From the NCBI GenBank assembly GCA_030446715.1, contig JAUJMU010000001.1:1-64000 (forward strand): DNA of 64,000 nt, in the 5' to 3' direction. The number at the start of each line of letters is the position of its first letter. The first letter of the stretch is position 1. Origin of the DNA: Cytophagales bacterium. GTDB lineage: Bacteria > Bacteroidota > Bacteroidia > Cytophagales > 172606-1. Positions 36,501-44,319 of the stretch are shown one piece after another. A program made the translations under genes and the position numbers. Under the pieces are notes generated by a model. That model saw only the letters and a list, made by a program, of their open reading frames with translations. It searched no databases and was not told where the DNA came from.

Positions 36501-37454
36501 TTACACCACCTCACTGGCCTTGCTGTTTTCCATCATGGTCCTTTTTTCGCGGTAGCGGCGGAGGGCGATGTATTCCAGCGTGCGTACCGAACGGAAGGAG
36601 TTTTCGGAGGGCATCTGCGCGTAGATCACCCGGTCAGTTTCCTGAAGGGCTTCGGCCAGTCCCTGGTCGGGCAGGATTTCGATGATTTCCTTGGTGGTGT
36701 AGGTGCTGAAGGGCTTCTCTTCCAGCCACTCCATGTATTCCTTCCAGATCACTACTGCGTTGGCTACGGTAGATACATCCACCTGCTGCCGGATGCGCCG
36801 GACCAGCTTTTCATAGTCACCTACAAAGCCACGGTGGTGCCGCGCCATCCGGAAAAGCTTGAACCGCTTGAGAATACGCTTGCCGAAAAAGAAGTAAATG
36901 ATCAGCACCACCAGCAGGGTAGCCACCACGCTGCCGAGCACCAGCGGGTAATTGGCCTGACGGGGCACCGGCACGTGGCTGGTGTTGGCACGCAGTTGCC
37001 TTACCGGCTCATTCTCGGTCAGCACGCGTTTCAGGAATACTGAATCTGCCGGAGCAAATACTGCCGTACAGTCGCGGTTCTGGATCACGTACACCGGCAG
37101 CGTCAGTCGCTGAATGCTGTCGGTCCCAAAGGTGACCAGCGTATAAACGGCGCTGTCAGTACTAAAGCCGTCTGCATCGGTGCGGGTGGGAAAAAATGCT
37201 TTGTCTACCCATTCAAAGGGAGAGAAGGAAAAATTGGAATCCGGAAAGATCACCTGCGCCGCCGCCGGGTGCCGCGAGGAGAGGGCGTACTGAAGCGGCA
37301 AACCGATCTTAGTCGTATCACCCAGAAAACGGCCGCTGGTCTGGACCGGAGACCGGGTCTGGCCGTAGCCCGGCACGGCAAGCCACAAAACCATCAGCAG
37401 GCTGGCTGTCCGGCAGAAGTGAAACGTTCCGGCAAAGACTACAGATTTCGGCAT
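36501..37454 (-). CDS. membrane protein downstream of DUF58 (Bat-type locus)
   Basis: 317 residues from the ATG at 37454 (MPKSVVFAGTFHF); the 14 codons before it are repeat sequence. Seen: signal peptide, a periplasmic beta-rich region (SNFSFSPFEWVDKAFFPTR, STDSAVYTLVTFGTDSIQRL), one membrane helix (YPLVLGSVVATLLVVLIIYF) and a cytoplasmic helical tail (VWKEYMEWLEEKPF-like, RRYREKR). Proteins of this shape sit between DUF58 and BatA genes in Bacteroidota aerotolerance loci. BatA/BatB themselves are not in the window at this point. Confidence 0.8.
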   Translation of the reverse strand: MPKSVVFAGTFHFCRTASLLMVLWLAVPGYGQTRSPVQTSGRFLGDTTKIGLPLQYALSSRHPAAAQVIFPDSNFSFSPFEWVDKAFFPTRTDADGFSTDSAVYTLVTFGTDSIQRLTLPVYVIQNRDCTAVFAPADSVFLKRVLTENEPVRQLRANTSHVPVPRQANYPLVLGSVVATLLVVLIIYFFFGKRILKRFKLFRMARHHRGFVGDYEKLVRRIRQQVDVSTVANAVVIWKEYMEWLEEKPFSTYTTKEIIEILPDQGLAEALQETDRVIYAQMPSENSFRSVRTLEYIALRRYREKRTMMENSKASEVV

Positions 37455-37466
37455 ACGCTGTCTGGC

Positions 37467-37556
37467 AATGGTAAATTTTAAATGTGGAACGCTCAATCAG
37501 ATGAAGTGCCACTGGCTTTCATGCAGTTTTCCTTTACCATTTAAAATTCAACATTT
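37467..37556. repeat. phrase repeat F2, copy d
   Basis: ATGGTAAATTTTAAATG (37468-37484) faces ACCATTTAAAATTCAACAT (37536-37554) between the DUF58 gene and the next gene on the same strand. The arms share the F2 AAATTTTAAAT phrase. Confidence 0.6.
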
Positions 37557-38438
37557 CTACTTCAGGCTTCCGCTGCTCAGGTTGCGGACTTTAAACAGGC
37601 GGACCAGCGGCGGAACAAAATCCTCATCGGTCCGGACGGACAAGTAGTTGGCAGCATTCTGGCGGCAGAACTTTTCAAGATGCGACTTTTTCCCCAGAAA
37701 CTCCTGCTGCCAGGCCTGGCGAAAATCGGACGATGAGGTATTGACCCAAACCGTGCGGCCGGTTTCCTTGTCGTATACCGGAATAATTCCCAGTTTGGGC
37801 GGGTCAGTTTCCTGACGGTCCAGCAGGTGAATGACCACCAGGTCGTGGCGTTTGGCCAGTGCTTTCAGGTCTGATTCGTATTCTTCATCGATAAAGTCGG
37901 ACACAAAGATAACCACGCTCCTTCTTTTCAGGATGTTCAGGGCGAAGCTGACCGCTTTGCTCAGGCTGGTACCCGCCGAACGGGGAATCAGTTGGAACAG
38001 ATTCATAATGAGTTCGTAGCCGTGTTTGAGGCCCTTGGCTGGCTTCATATATTTCTCCTTCTGGTCGGAGAAGCAGATCAGGCCCACCTGGCTGCCTTCT
38101 TTCACGGCCGAAAGGGTCAGCACACCGCAGATGTCGCGGGCAAGGTCGATTTTGGTTCGTTTGTGCCGCCCGATTTCCTGAGAGGCGCTTACGTCTATCA
38201 GACAAAAAACCGTCTGCTCTTTTTCTTCCCGGAAAATCTTTACGAAAGTACCGTGTCCCTTGGCGCTTACGTTCCAGTCAATGGCGCGTACATCGTCGCC
38301 GTACTGGTAGGTGCGTACGTCATCAAATTCCAGCCCTGAGCCTTTGAATACGGAATGGTAATCGCCGCGCATCTGCGAGTTTACCGCCTTGCGGATGCGG
38401 ATTTCGTACTTTCGGAGTCGGGCAAGCACATCCTTCAT
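37557..38438 (-). CDS. DUF58 domain-containing protein
   Basis: 293 residues, cytoplasmic. Seen: the DUF58 signature GSGLEFDDVRTYQYGDDVRA followed by IDWNVSAKGHGTFVKIFREE, then a vWA-like fold with the MIDAS-type start FCLIDVSASQEIG and VVIFVSDFIDEEYES. DUF58 proteins accompany MoxR ATPases and vWA (Bat) proteins, probably in envelope-stress or chaperone-like assembly. The next gene downstream is the membrane partner. No moxR is upstream within view; a 194-bp gap precedes lpxB's end. Confidence 0.92.
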   Translation of the reverse strand: MKDVLARLRKYEIRIRKAVNSQMRGDYHSVFKGSGLEFDDVRTYQYGDDVRAIDWNVSAKGHGTFVKIFREEKEQTVFCLIDVSASQEIGRHKRTKIDLARDICGVLTLSAVKEGSQVGLICFSDQKEKYMKPAKGLKHGYELIMNLFQLIPRSAGTSLSKAVSFALNILKRRSVVIFVSDFIDEEYESDLKALAKRHDLVVIHLLDRQETDPPKLGIIPVYDKETGRTVWVNTSSSDFRQAWQQEFLGKKSHLEKFCRQNAANYLSVRTDEDFVPPLVRLFKVRNLSSGSLK

Positions 38439-38632
38439 AGGCGGGCAGAGGGAGAAACTGCGGCCGCAACGGGCCGGCTAAAAAAGAAAACAGGGTCAAA
38501 TATACCTTTTTCAGCGTATTTGGGAGAAGCCGGAGTGTAAGACGGGTTCCTGCAGGCAGTGACAGGCCTCACAATGCCGTGGTGTCATCTGCGCCGGAAC
38601 TCCAAAGTTTCCAACCCCAACTCCCAAACTCT

Positions 38633-39739
38633 TCAACGCAGATACCCCACCATCAGCCGGGCAGTGGTAGCCGAGGCACCGGCCGTACCCATCATTCCCT
38701 TTATTTCCCGGTAGCCCGCAAGCTGGGTTTCCCGGCCATTGCTTCCCGGCAGAATGTGCTGCAATTCACCCAGCAGGCGGTCCGGATTCAGTTGGGTCTG
38801 AATCAGCTCCGGCACAACTTCCCGGTTGGCAATCAAGTTTACCAGCGAAATAAATTTCACCCTGATCAGCATCCTGGTGATCTGGTACGAAGCCCAGCTC
38901 AGACGGTAGCATACCACCTGAGGCACTTCAAACAGAGCCGTTTCCAGCGTAGCCGTGCCGGAAGTAACCAGCGCCACCGTAGCCTGCGCGAGTAAATCGT
39001 AGGATTTGTCGTAGACGACTTTGATGCTGTACTGCCGGGCCAGCCTTTCGTAGAATGCGGCCGGCAGGTTCGTAACCGCAGCTACCACAAACTGGTAACC
39101 GGACAGGTGACGCTTGACACTGAGCATCACTTCCAGCATTTTTTCCACCTCCTGCTGCCGGCTGCCGGGCAAGAGGGCAATAACGGGTTTGTCGTCCAGC
39201 TGATGCTGATGGCGGAAAGAAGGGTCTGGGGCAAAGGCAGCTATTTCGTCGAGCAGCGGATTGCCTACGTAGTCTACTGCGTAATCAAACTGGCGGTAGA
39301 ATTCCTGCTCAAACGGAAAAATGACGAACATCCGGTCGACCAACGCCTTGATCTTGAAGGCACGTTTCTGATTCCAGGCCCATACTTTCGGCGAGATGTA
39401 ATAGAAAACCTTGATGCCGTTGGCTTTGGCGAATTTAGCGATGCGCAGGTTAAAACCAGCGTAATCAACCAGCACGAGTACGTCAGGCCGGTTGGCCAGC
39501 AGATCCGCCTTGCATTGATCAATGAACCGGCTCAGGGTACGCAGGTTCTTGAATACTTCCCAGAACCCCATGAAAGCCAGTTCGCGGTAGTGCCGCACCA
39601 GATCGGCGCCGGCCTTCTGCATGGCGTCGCCGCCCCACGCCCGGAAAGTTGCCTGCGTGTCTTCCCGCTTCAGGGCCTTGATGAGATTCGCCGCGTGCAG
39701 GTCGCCGGAACGTTCCCCGGCAATGAGGTAGTATTTCAT
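38633..39739 (-). CDS. lpxB: lipid-A-disaccharide synthase
   Basis: 368 residues from the ATG at 39739. Condenses UDP-2,3-diacylglucosamine with lipid X to make the lipid A disaccharide, on the inner membrane face. Seen: MKYYLIAGERSGDLHAANLI, FRAWGGDAMQKAGADLVRHY, AFMGFWEVFKNL, VLVDYAGFNLRIAKFAKANG, YYISPKVWAWNQKR, ALLPGSRQQEVEKML and TSGTATLETALFEVPQVVCY, all LpxB signatures. Preceded by queD on the same strand, separated by an F3 hairpin that begins at the start codon. Confidence 0.96.
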   Translation of the reverse strand: MKYYLIAGERSGDLHAANLIKALKREDTQATFRAWGGDAMQKAGADLVRHYRELAFMGFWEVFKNLRTLSRFIDQCKADLLANRPDVLVLVDYAGFNLRIAKFAKANGIKVFYYISPKVWAWNQKRAFKIKALVDRMFVIFPFEQEFYRQFDYAVDYVGNPLLDEIAAFAPDPSFRHQHQLDDKPVIALLPGSRQQEVEKMLEVMLSVKRHLSGYQFVVAAVTNLPAAFYERLARQYSIKVVYDKSYDLLAQATVALVTSGTATLETALFEVPQVVCYRLSWASYQITRMLIRVKFISLVNLIANREVVPELIQTQLNPDRLLGELQHILPGSNGRETQLAGYREIKGMMGTAGASATTARLMVGYLR

Positions 39740-39842
39740 AGATTGAAGGAGTGAAGGATTGAATGGAGCAGAATAATGGACAGCAGGCATAACGTTCGCA
39801 GAAAAGGCAATTCAGTAATTCAATCCTTCAGTCCTTCAATCT
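39740..39842. repeat. intergenic hairpin F3 (GATTGAAGGAGTGAAGGATTG)
   Basis: AGATTGAAGGAGTGAAGGAT plus TGAAT (39740-39764) and its reverse complement at 39818-39842 match at 24 of 25 positions, with a 53-nt loop. Each arm is itself an iterated ATTGAAGGA phrase. It lies between queD and lpxB; the right arm overlaps the queD stop codon and the left arm starts one base from the lpxB start codon. Confidence 0.8.
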
Positions 39843-40258
39843 TCCCCGTAATATTCCACAAAATTGCGCGGGGTTTCGTAGAGTTGGAGCTTGTGCAGCC
39901 GGGCACCGGGAGCGGCCTGACGGATGGCAGGCGCCAGTATATTCCAGATTTCAATGATAAAAATTTCACAGCTGGCCATTTTGCCTGCCATAAAGTCTAC
40001 ATCCACGTTCAGATTGCGGTGATCCACCTTGTCAATGATCAATTCCTTAACCAGGGTGCTGAGTTTTTTCAGATCAATGACAAAGCCGGTATCGGGATCA
40101 GGGTTTCCCTTTACCGTAACCAGCAACTCAAAATTATGGCCGTGCCAGTTGGCATTGGCGCAGGGGCCAAACACCTCCGCGTTTTTCTCCGCCGGCCAGT
40201 TTGGATTGTAGAGTTTATGCGCTGCGTTGAAATGCTCCTTGCGCGTTACATACACCAT
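39836..40258 (-). CDS. queD: 6-pyruvoyl tetrahydropterin synthase / 6-carboxytetrahydropterin synthase family
   Basis: 140 residues. Seen: the zinc ligands FNAAHKL and HGHNFELLVTV, the GPCANANWHGHN catalytic region, DLKKLSTLVKELIIDKVDHR and the terminal LYETPRNFVEYYG, typical of QueD/PTPS. The probable role is conversion of dihydroneopterin triphosphate to 6-carboxytetrahydropterin for queuosine; a PTPS role is the alternative. No other queuosine gene is adjacent. The final codons (GED stop) fall in the F3 repeat arm. Confidence 0.88.
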   Translation of the reverse strand: MVYVTRKEHFNAAHKLYNPNWPAEKNAEVFGPCANANWHGHNFELLVTVKGNPDPDTGFVIDLKKLSTLVKELIIDKVDHRNLNVDVDFMAGKMASCEIFIIEIWNILAPAIRQAAPGARLHKLQLYETPRNFVEYYGED

Positions 40259-40356
40259 CTTTCAGTGAGCCTTTCCGGGACGTGATTGTCCTGCCCTTTT
40301 TTCTGCAAAGGTAGCGAAACGCCGGCAATAAGCTCCGGTGCGGATAAGGGCGCCGG

Positions 40357-41169
40357 TTATACCTTGCGGTAGGTTTTGGTGTTGGGGTCGTAGAGTTCGA
40401 AGTACTGCCGGTAGCCGTCGGGCATGGCGTCGTAGAAGCCGATCACGAAAAATCCGCCGGCAGGCAGGCACTGGTGAAATAACCGCAATACATTGAGTTT
40501 GAGCACTTCATCGAAGTAGATCATTACGTTGCGGCAGAAAATGATGTCGAACCGCTCCGTCATCGGGTCTTTCACCAGGTTGTGCTGGTAAAACTTAAAG
40601 TTCTGACGCGGAATCTTGTTGAACCGCATCGCATCGCCCTCCGGCGTGTAGTAGGCTTCCAGCGTTTTTTTACCCCCGGCGGCCCGGTAATTTTTCTGGT
40701 AGGCACCCATGTACATACCCGAAAAGGTGCCGGCAGTTGCAAGCTGGACAGACTGGCTGTTGAGGTCAGTAGCCACCACTTTCACCTTGTGAATCAGGTC
40801 TTCTTCCAGCAGCAGGATCGCCATTGAGTACACCTCTTCGCCGGTAGAGCAGCCGGCGTGCCAGATCCGGAGGCTGCTCCTGGGTTGAAACTGCAGAAGT
40901 ATATCGCTCCGCATCCGGAGCCAGAACTCGTGGTTACGGAACATCTCCGTCAGCCCCACGGTAATCTCATCAATAAAGGTATAGATGAACTGCCCGTCTG
41001 ACAATATTTTCCGCCACAATCCGATGGAATTTTCCAGCTGATAACGGCTGATCACCCGGGCCACCCGGCGCTTGAAGGAAATGGGTTCATAATTGGAAAA
41101 ATCCATTCCGTACCGGTTGAAAATAGCCCGGTTGAGGGAGGCCAGTTCTTCATCAGAAATATCAGACAT
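40357..41169 (-). CDS. cheR: chemotaxis methyltransferase CheR
   Basis: 270 residues. Methylates receptor glutamates using S-adenosylmethionine. Seen: the N-terminal helical domain, FRNHEFWLRMRSDILLQF, the SAM-binding IWHAGCSTGEEVYSMAILL, VVATDLNSQSVQLA, and FDIIFCRNVMIYFDEVLKLN. All are in the expected order and length. It is the last gene of the minus-strand chemosensory operon that begins at 51064, 62 bp after the GAF/PAS protein. Confidence 0.95.
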   Translation of the reverse strand: MSDISDEELASLNRAIFNRYGMDFSNYEPISFKRRVARVISRYQLENSIGLWRKILSDGQFIYTFIDEITVGLTEMFRNHEFWLRMRSDILLQFQPRSSLRIWHAGCSTGEEVYSMAILLLEEDLIHKVKVVATDLNSQSVQLATAGTFSGMYMGAYQKNYRAAGGKKTLEAYYTPEGDAMRFNKIPRQNFKFYQHNLVKDPMTERFDIIFCRNVMIYFDEVLKLNVLRLFHQCLPAGGFFVIGFYDAMPDGYRQYFELYDPNTKTYRKV

Positions 41170-41231
41170 GCTCAGGAATGCGATTCGGCAGGAGTGGATT
41201 AAGGGCAGGTGCGGACTGACTTTTACTCAGC

Positions 41232-43565
41232 TCACGTATCGGCGGCTACGTTTTCAACGTTCATGATCATCAGTATAAGGTAGTAATCGTTGTCATTGCC
41301 GGTAAAGTGAGGCGCCAGATAGGCATTGAAACACAGATTTCTGTTCTCAATAGCCCGGAACCGGAGTTTCAGCTGAATCAGTTCGGGCTGCCCGATCCTT
41401 TCCCTGAAATACCTGAATTCATCGGTACCCGCAAAGTACAGCAGGTCAAAAAAGGATGCATCGCGGGTCCGGTCAAATTCGAGACCCAGTATCCGGCTGG
41501 CCGCCTGATTGACGAGTTTTATTGTACCATCGGGACTGAACTCAATGACAGGCAGATTTTTGCGCTGGAGAATGGGCGTCAGGTCAAACTTGCTGTACCG
41601 GTCTTCGAGACGGATCAGAATATCGCTGATTTCCCCGATAAACTGATCGGTAGTTTCGGCCTGCATCTCCAGAATGGCATTTTTACGCTTTTCCTGCGTG
41701 AGCAATTCATCCAGTTGTTCGCGGAGACGGTGCTGTTCGCTGATATCCGACAACACGGCCAGTATCCGGTAAACCTGACCTTCCAGATTCCTGGAGGCAC
41801 TGAAAGAAGCAATGCAATATTTGATTTCGCCGCTTTTGGTGTACAGGCGTATCGTTTTCTGCCCTACGCCGCCATCCGTAAGAGAAGTCCACAGTTGGCT
41901 GCATTCATCCTGGCTGATAAACTCCGGGTCCAGCAGATCGGCAAGGCTTTTACCGCGAAGTTCTATGCGCCTGAAGCCGAACTCCTGTAAAAACACCGGA
42001 TTGGCCGTGATGATCTTTCCCTCAAGGTTGAGTTCAATCAGGGCAACGCACAGGTTCAGCGCCTCAATTTTGCTGACCAGTTCCAGTTCCTTTTCCTTTT
42101 GTTCGGTAGTAAACTGGGCAAACTGAACGATCTTGTAGGGCTTTCCTTCTACGTCAAAAATAGGGCTGTACGTACCCGTGAGCCACAGTTCGCGGCCGCT
42201 CTTGCTGATGCGCTTGAATTCGCCGGAGTTGTAGGCGCCCGTACGTACGCTTTCCCACATCATTTCGTACCGCTGTCCTTTGAGTTCTTCCGGTGACACG
42301 AAGCCGCGCTCCGGTTTGCCGATCAGTTCCTCGCGGCTGTACTCCATGAGGCTCAGGTACATGTCATTTACATCGGTGATTATTCCCTCCATGTCCAGCT
42401 CCAGGGTGGCATTGGTTTTGTTGATGGCCTGCACAATGGATGAGGTAAGGGCTGATTCCTGCTCAATCTGCTCCAGCTTCAGGCTGAGTTCTTCCTGCGT
42501 GGTCAGTAGCTCTTCAGCATTCTGCCGGAGCGTTTCCTCTTTCAGCCGCAGTTCGCCGGCAATCTGCTGCGATTCCTGGAGGAGCTTCTGAGTAGTCGTA
42601 TTGAAAGAGACAGCTTCAATGAAGGAAGCAAAGCTTTCGCAGACGGATTCGATGAACCCAATCCGGTAGGCCGGGAAAGGGTGAAATGAAGCCAGTTCTA
42701 CGGCTCCGTATACCCGGTCATTGTGCTTGACGGGTACAATCAGCACATTGGCCGGGGCCGATGCGCCGAGGGCAGAACTAATCTGAATATAATCTTCCGG
42801 CGCGTTATCCACGCAGATGGTTTCCTGTTCCGATACACTGGCTCCGACCAGGCCTTCCTTCCAGGCAAGGCGCTGCTGATGCTGCCGGGAGCAGGCATAG
42901 CCCGCCGTGAATACAAGGGCTTTTTCCTGCTGCTCTTCATCCACCAGGTACACAGCGCCCTGACGGGCCTCCAGGTAGTGGGCCAGCGCGTCAATGAATG
43001 CATCGGAAAGCTGTTGAAGATTGCTGTTCTGGTGGGTACGTAAAATTTCGCCGAACCGGGCCTGGCCGCTGACCAGCCAGTTGCGTTGTTTTTCTTCCTC
43101 CGAAAAAGCCATCAGTCGGGAACCCATGTCCGTGAGGGCCCTGCCCAGGCCGCTTTGCTGATTCAACCCACCCGTCTGTGAGGAGAAGTTGCCCTCTCCG
43201 ACGGATCTGGCAAACCGGGTGGCGTGCTGAAATTCGCCGGCGATTGCCTGCAGGTGGCTGTGCAGTTCGCTGCCTGCAAAAGACCGGTTGAATCCCTCCG
43301 GATCAGCCCCCTCTTTGACGGACTTTACTGCCCTCAGCGAAGCCTGTAGCAAAGCTACCAGGCTCAGACCCGCCCGCAGGGCTGCAAGGGCGCTCAGCAC
43401 AAGGCATATTTGCAGACCGGTCTGTATGCCGGCTGCCAGTGAGGCTGGCAAAGAATGGATATAAGGCAGGCACACCGCCGCGCCGGTCAGCACAACCAGT
43501 GCCAGCAGGGTGGTGATCATCTGATTCCTGAGCCGGTATTCTCTGCTTCTTTTGTGTTCTTTCAT
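41232..43565 (-). CDS. membrane GAF-PAS-PAS-PAS sensor protein without transmitter domain
   Basis: 777 residues in the chemosensory operon. Two N-terminal membrane helices (about residues 14-64), a linker with HAMP-like helices, a GAF domain (about 165-310; ARQGAVYLVDEEQQEKALVF, PVKHNDRVYGAVELASF), a coiled coil (about 325-375), and three PAS regions (NATLELDMEGIITDVNDMYL; VALIELNLEGKIITANPVFL with PAC; LPVIEFSPDGTIKLVNQAAS). No HisKA, HATPase, MCP, GGDEF or other output domain is visible. It resembles the input half of a sensor kinase or receptor, so it may present signals to CheA/MCP by direct contact. Inference from context only. Confidence 0.82.
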   Translation of the reverse strand: MKEHKRSREYRLRNQMITTLLALVVLTGAAVCLPYIHSLPASLAAGIQTGLQICLVLSALAALRAGLSLVALLQASLRAVKSVKEGADPEGFNRSFAGSELHSHLQAIAGEFQHATRFARSVGEGNFSSQTGGLNQQSGLGRALTDMGSRLMAFSEEEKQRNWLVSGQARFGEILRTHQNSNLQQLSDAFIDALAHYLEARQGAVYLVDEEQQEKALVFTAGYACSRQHQQRLAWKEGLVGASVSEQETICVDNAPEDYIQISSALGASAPANVLIVPVKHNDRVYGAVELASFHPFPAYRIGFIESVCESFASFIEAVSFNTTTQKLLQESQQIAGELRLKEETLRQNAEELLTTQEELSLKLEQIEQESALTSSIVQAINKTNATLELDMEGIITDVNDMYLSLMEYSREELIGKPERGFVSPEELKGQRYEMMWESVRTGAYNSGEFKRISKSGRELWLTGTYSPIFDVEGKPYKIVQFAQFTTEQKEKELELVSKIEALNLCVALIELNLEGKIITANPVFLQEFGFRRIELRGKSLADLLDPEFISQDECSQLWTSLTDGGVGQKTIRLYTKSGEIKYCIASFSASRNLEGQVYRILAVLSDISEQHRLREQLDELLTQEKRKNAILEMQAETTDQFIGEISDILIRLEDRYSKFDLTPILQRKNLPVIEFSPDGTIKLVNQAASRILGLEFDRTRDASFFDLLYFAGTDEFRYFRERIGQPELIQLKLRFRAIENRNLCFNAYLAPHFTGNDNDYYLILMIMNVENVAADT

Positions 43566-43617
43566 ACGACCTGCGCACTTACGCCATCTTGTATTTAGTC
43601 GGGACGTGCCTGTGTTT

Positions 43618-44262
43618 CTACCCCGGCTTCACCAGACTTTTTTTCAGCAGGCTCAGCTGCTGCTTGTTTTCCACCAGTCGCCGGATGGCCGGCAAAAAAT
43701 CACTTTTGAAAAACCAGATAAAAACCGGCTGCAGGTTGGTCTGGTAAGATTTAAACCGGGCTTGGATGTGAAAAAAGACGTCGAAATGGCCGGTTTCCCT
43801 GCCAAAGCAGGAGAGGGCATCGGCACAGTTCATGGTACGCAGGCCCGGCACATCGCCATAAATATATATATCCAGAAAGTTGGATAACTGCGTGATTACG
43901 GCTGCCGAGAGAATGTTGTCCAGCTCCAGCAACAGTGCCTGCTGCAGTTCATCAAGGCTGCCGTCGGCGGCAACTTCCTTACCGGGCGCAAAAACCTTAA
44001 AAATCCGGCGGGTATCGGCGGCGTCAAAGACCAGGTAGCTTGTACCTTCAATTGTTCCTTTGACGTCGGTGGTGAGGATATGCAGCGGCTCCTGAGAGGC
44101 ATCCGGCAGCAGAGGGCTTGATTCTGGCGGCGCAATGATCAGGTTGAACTGATTTACCAGCACTTTCTCGCCGGCCATCTTTGAAAAAGCGTCTGCTGCA
44201 TTGGCAAGGGCAGTGCTGATTAATTCCTTTGTTATATCCAGTTCGTATTCTGAGAGCCGCAT
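43618..44262 (-). CDS. CheC-type chemotaxis phosphatase-like protein
   Basis: 214 residues from the ATG at 44262 (MRLSEYELDITKELISTALA). Two CheC-like helices are recognisable: NAADAFSKMAGEKV and LDELQQALLLELDNILSAAV, the latter fitting the (D/S)xxxExxNxx active-site pattern (ELDN). The remaining C-terminal half has aromatic strands and a basic end. CheC/CheX/FliY proteins dephosphorylate CheY-P. Placed between cheA and the GAF/PAS protein, it probably ends the CheY signal, since no CheZ is present. No CheD partner is seen. Confidence 0.75.
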   Translation of the reverse strand: MRLSEYELDITKELISTALANAADAFSKMAGEKVLVNQFNLIIAPPESSPLLPDASQEPLHILTTDVKGTIEGTSYLVFDAADTRRIFKVFAPGKEVAADGSLDELQQALLLELDNILSAAVITQLSNFLDIYIYGDVPGLRTMNCADALSCFGRETGHFDVFFHIQARFKSYQTNLQPVFIWFFKSDFLPAIRRLVENKQQLSLLKKSLVKPG

Positions 44263-44319
44263 AATCAGATTGCTATACTTTAAAACCTGAAACATTGCCA
44301 ACCACGCCGGCAAAGCCGG

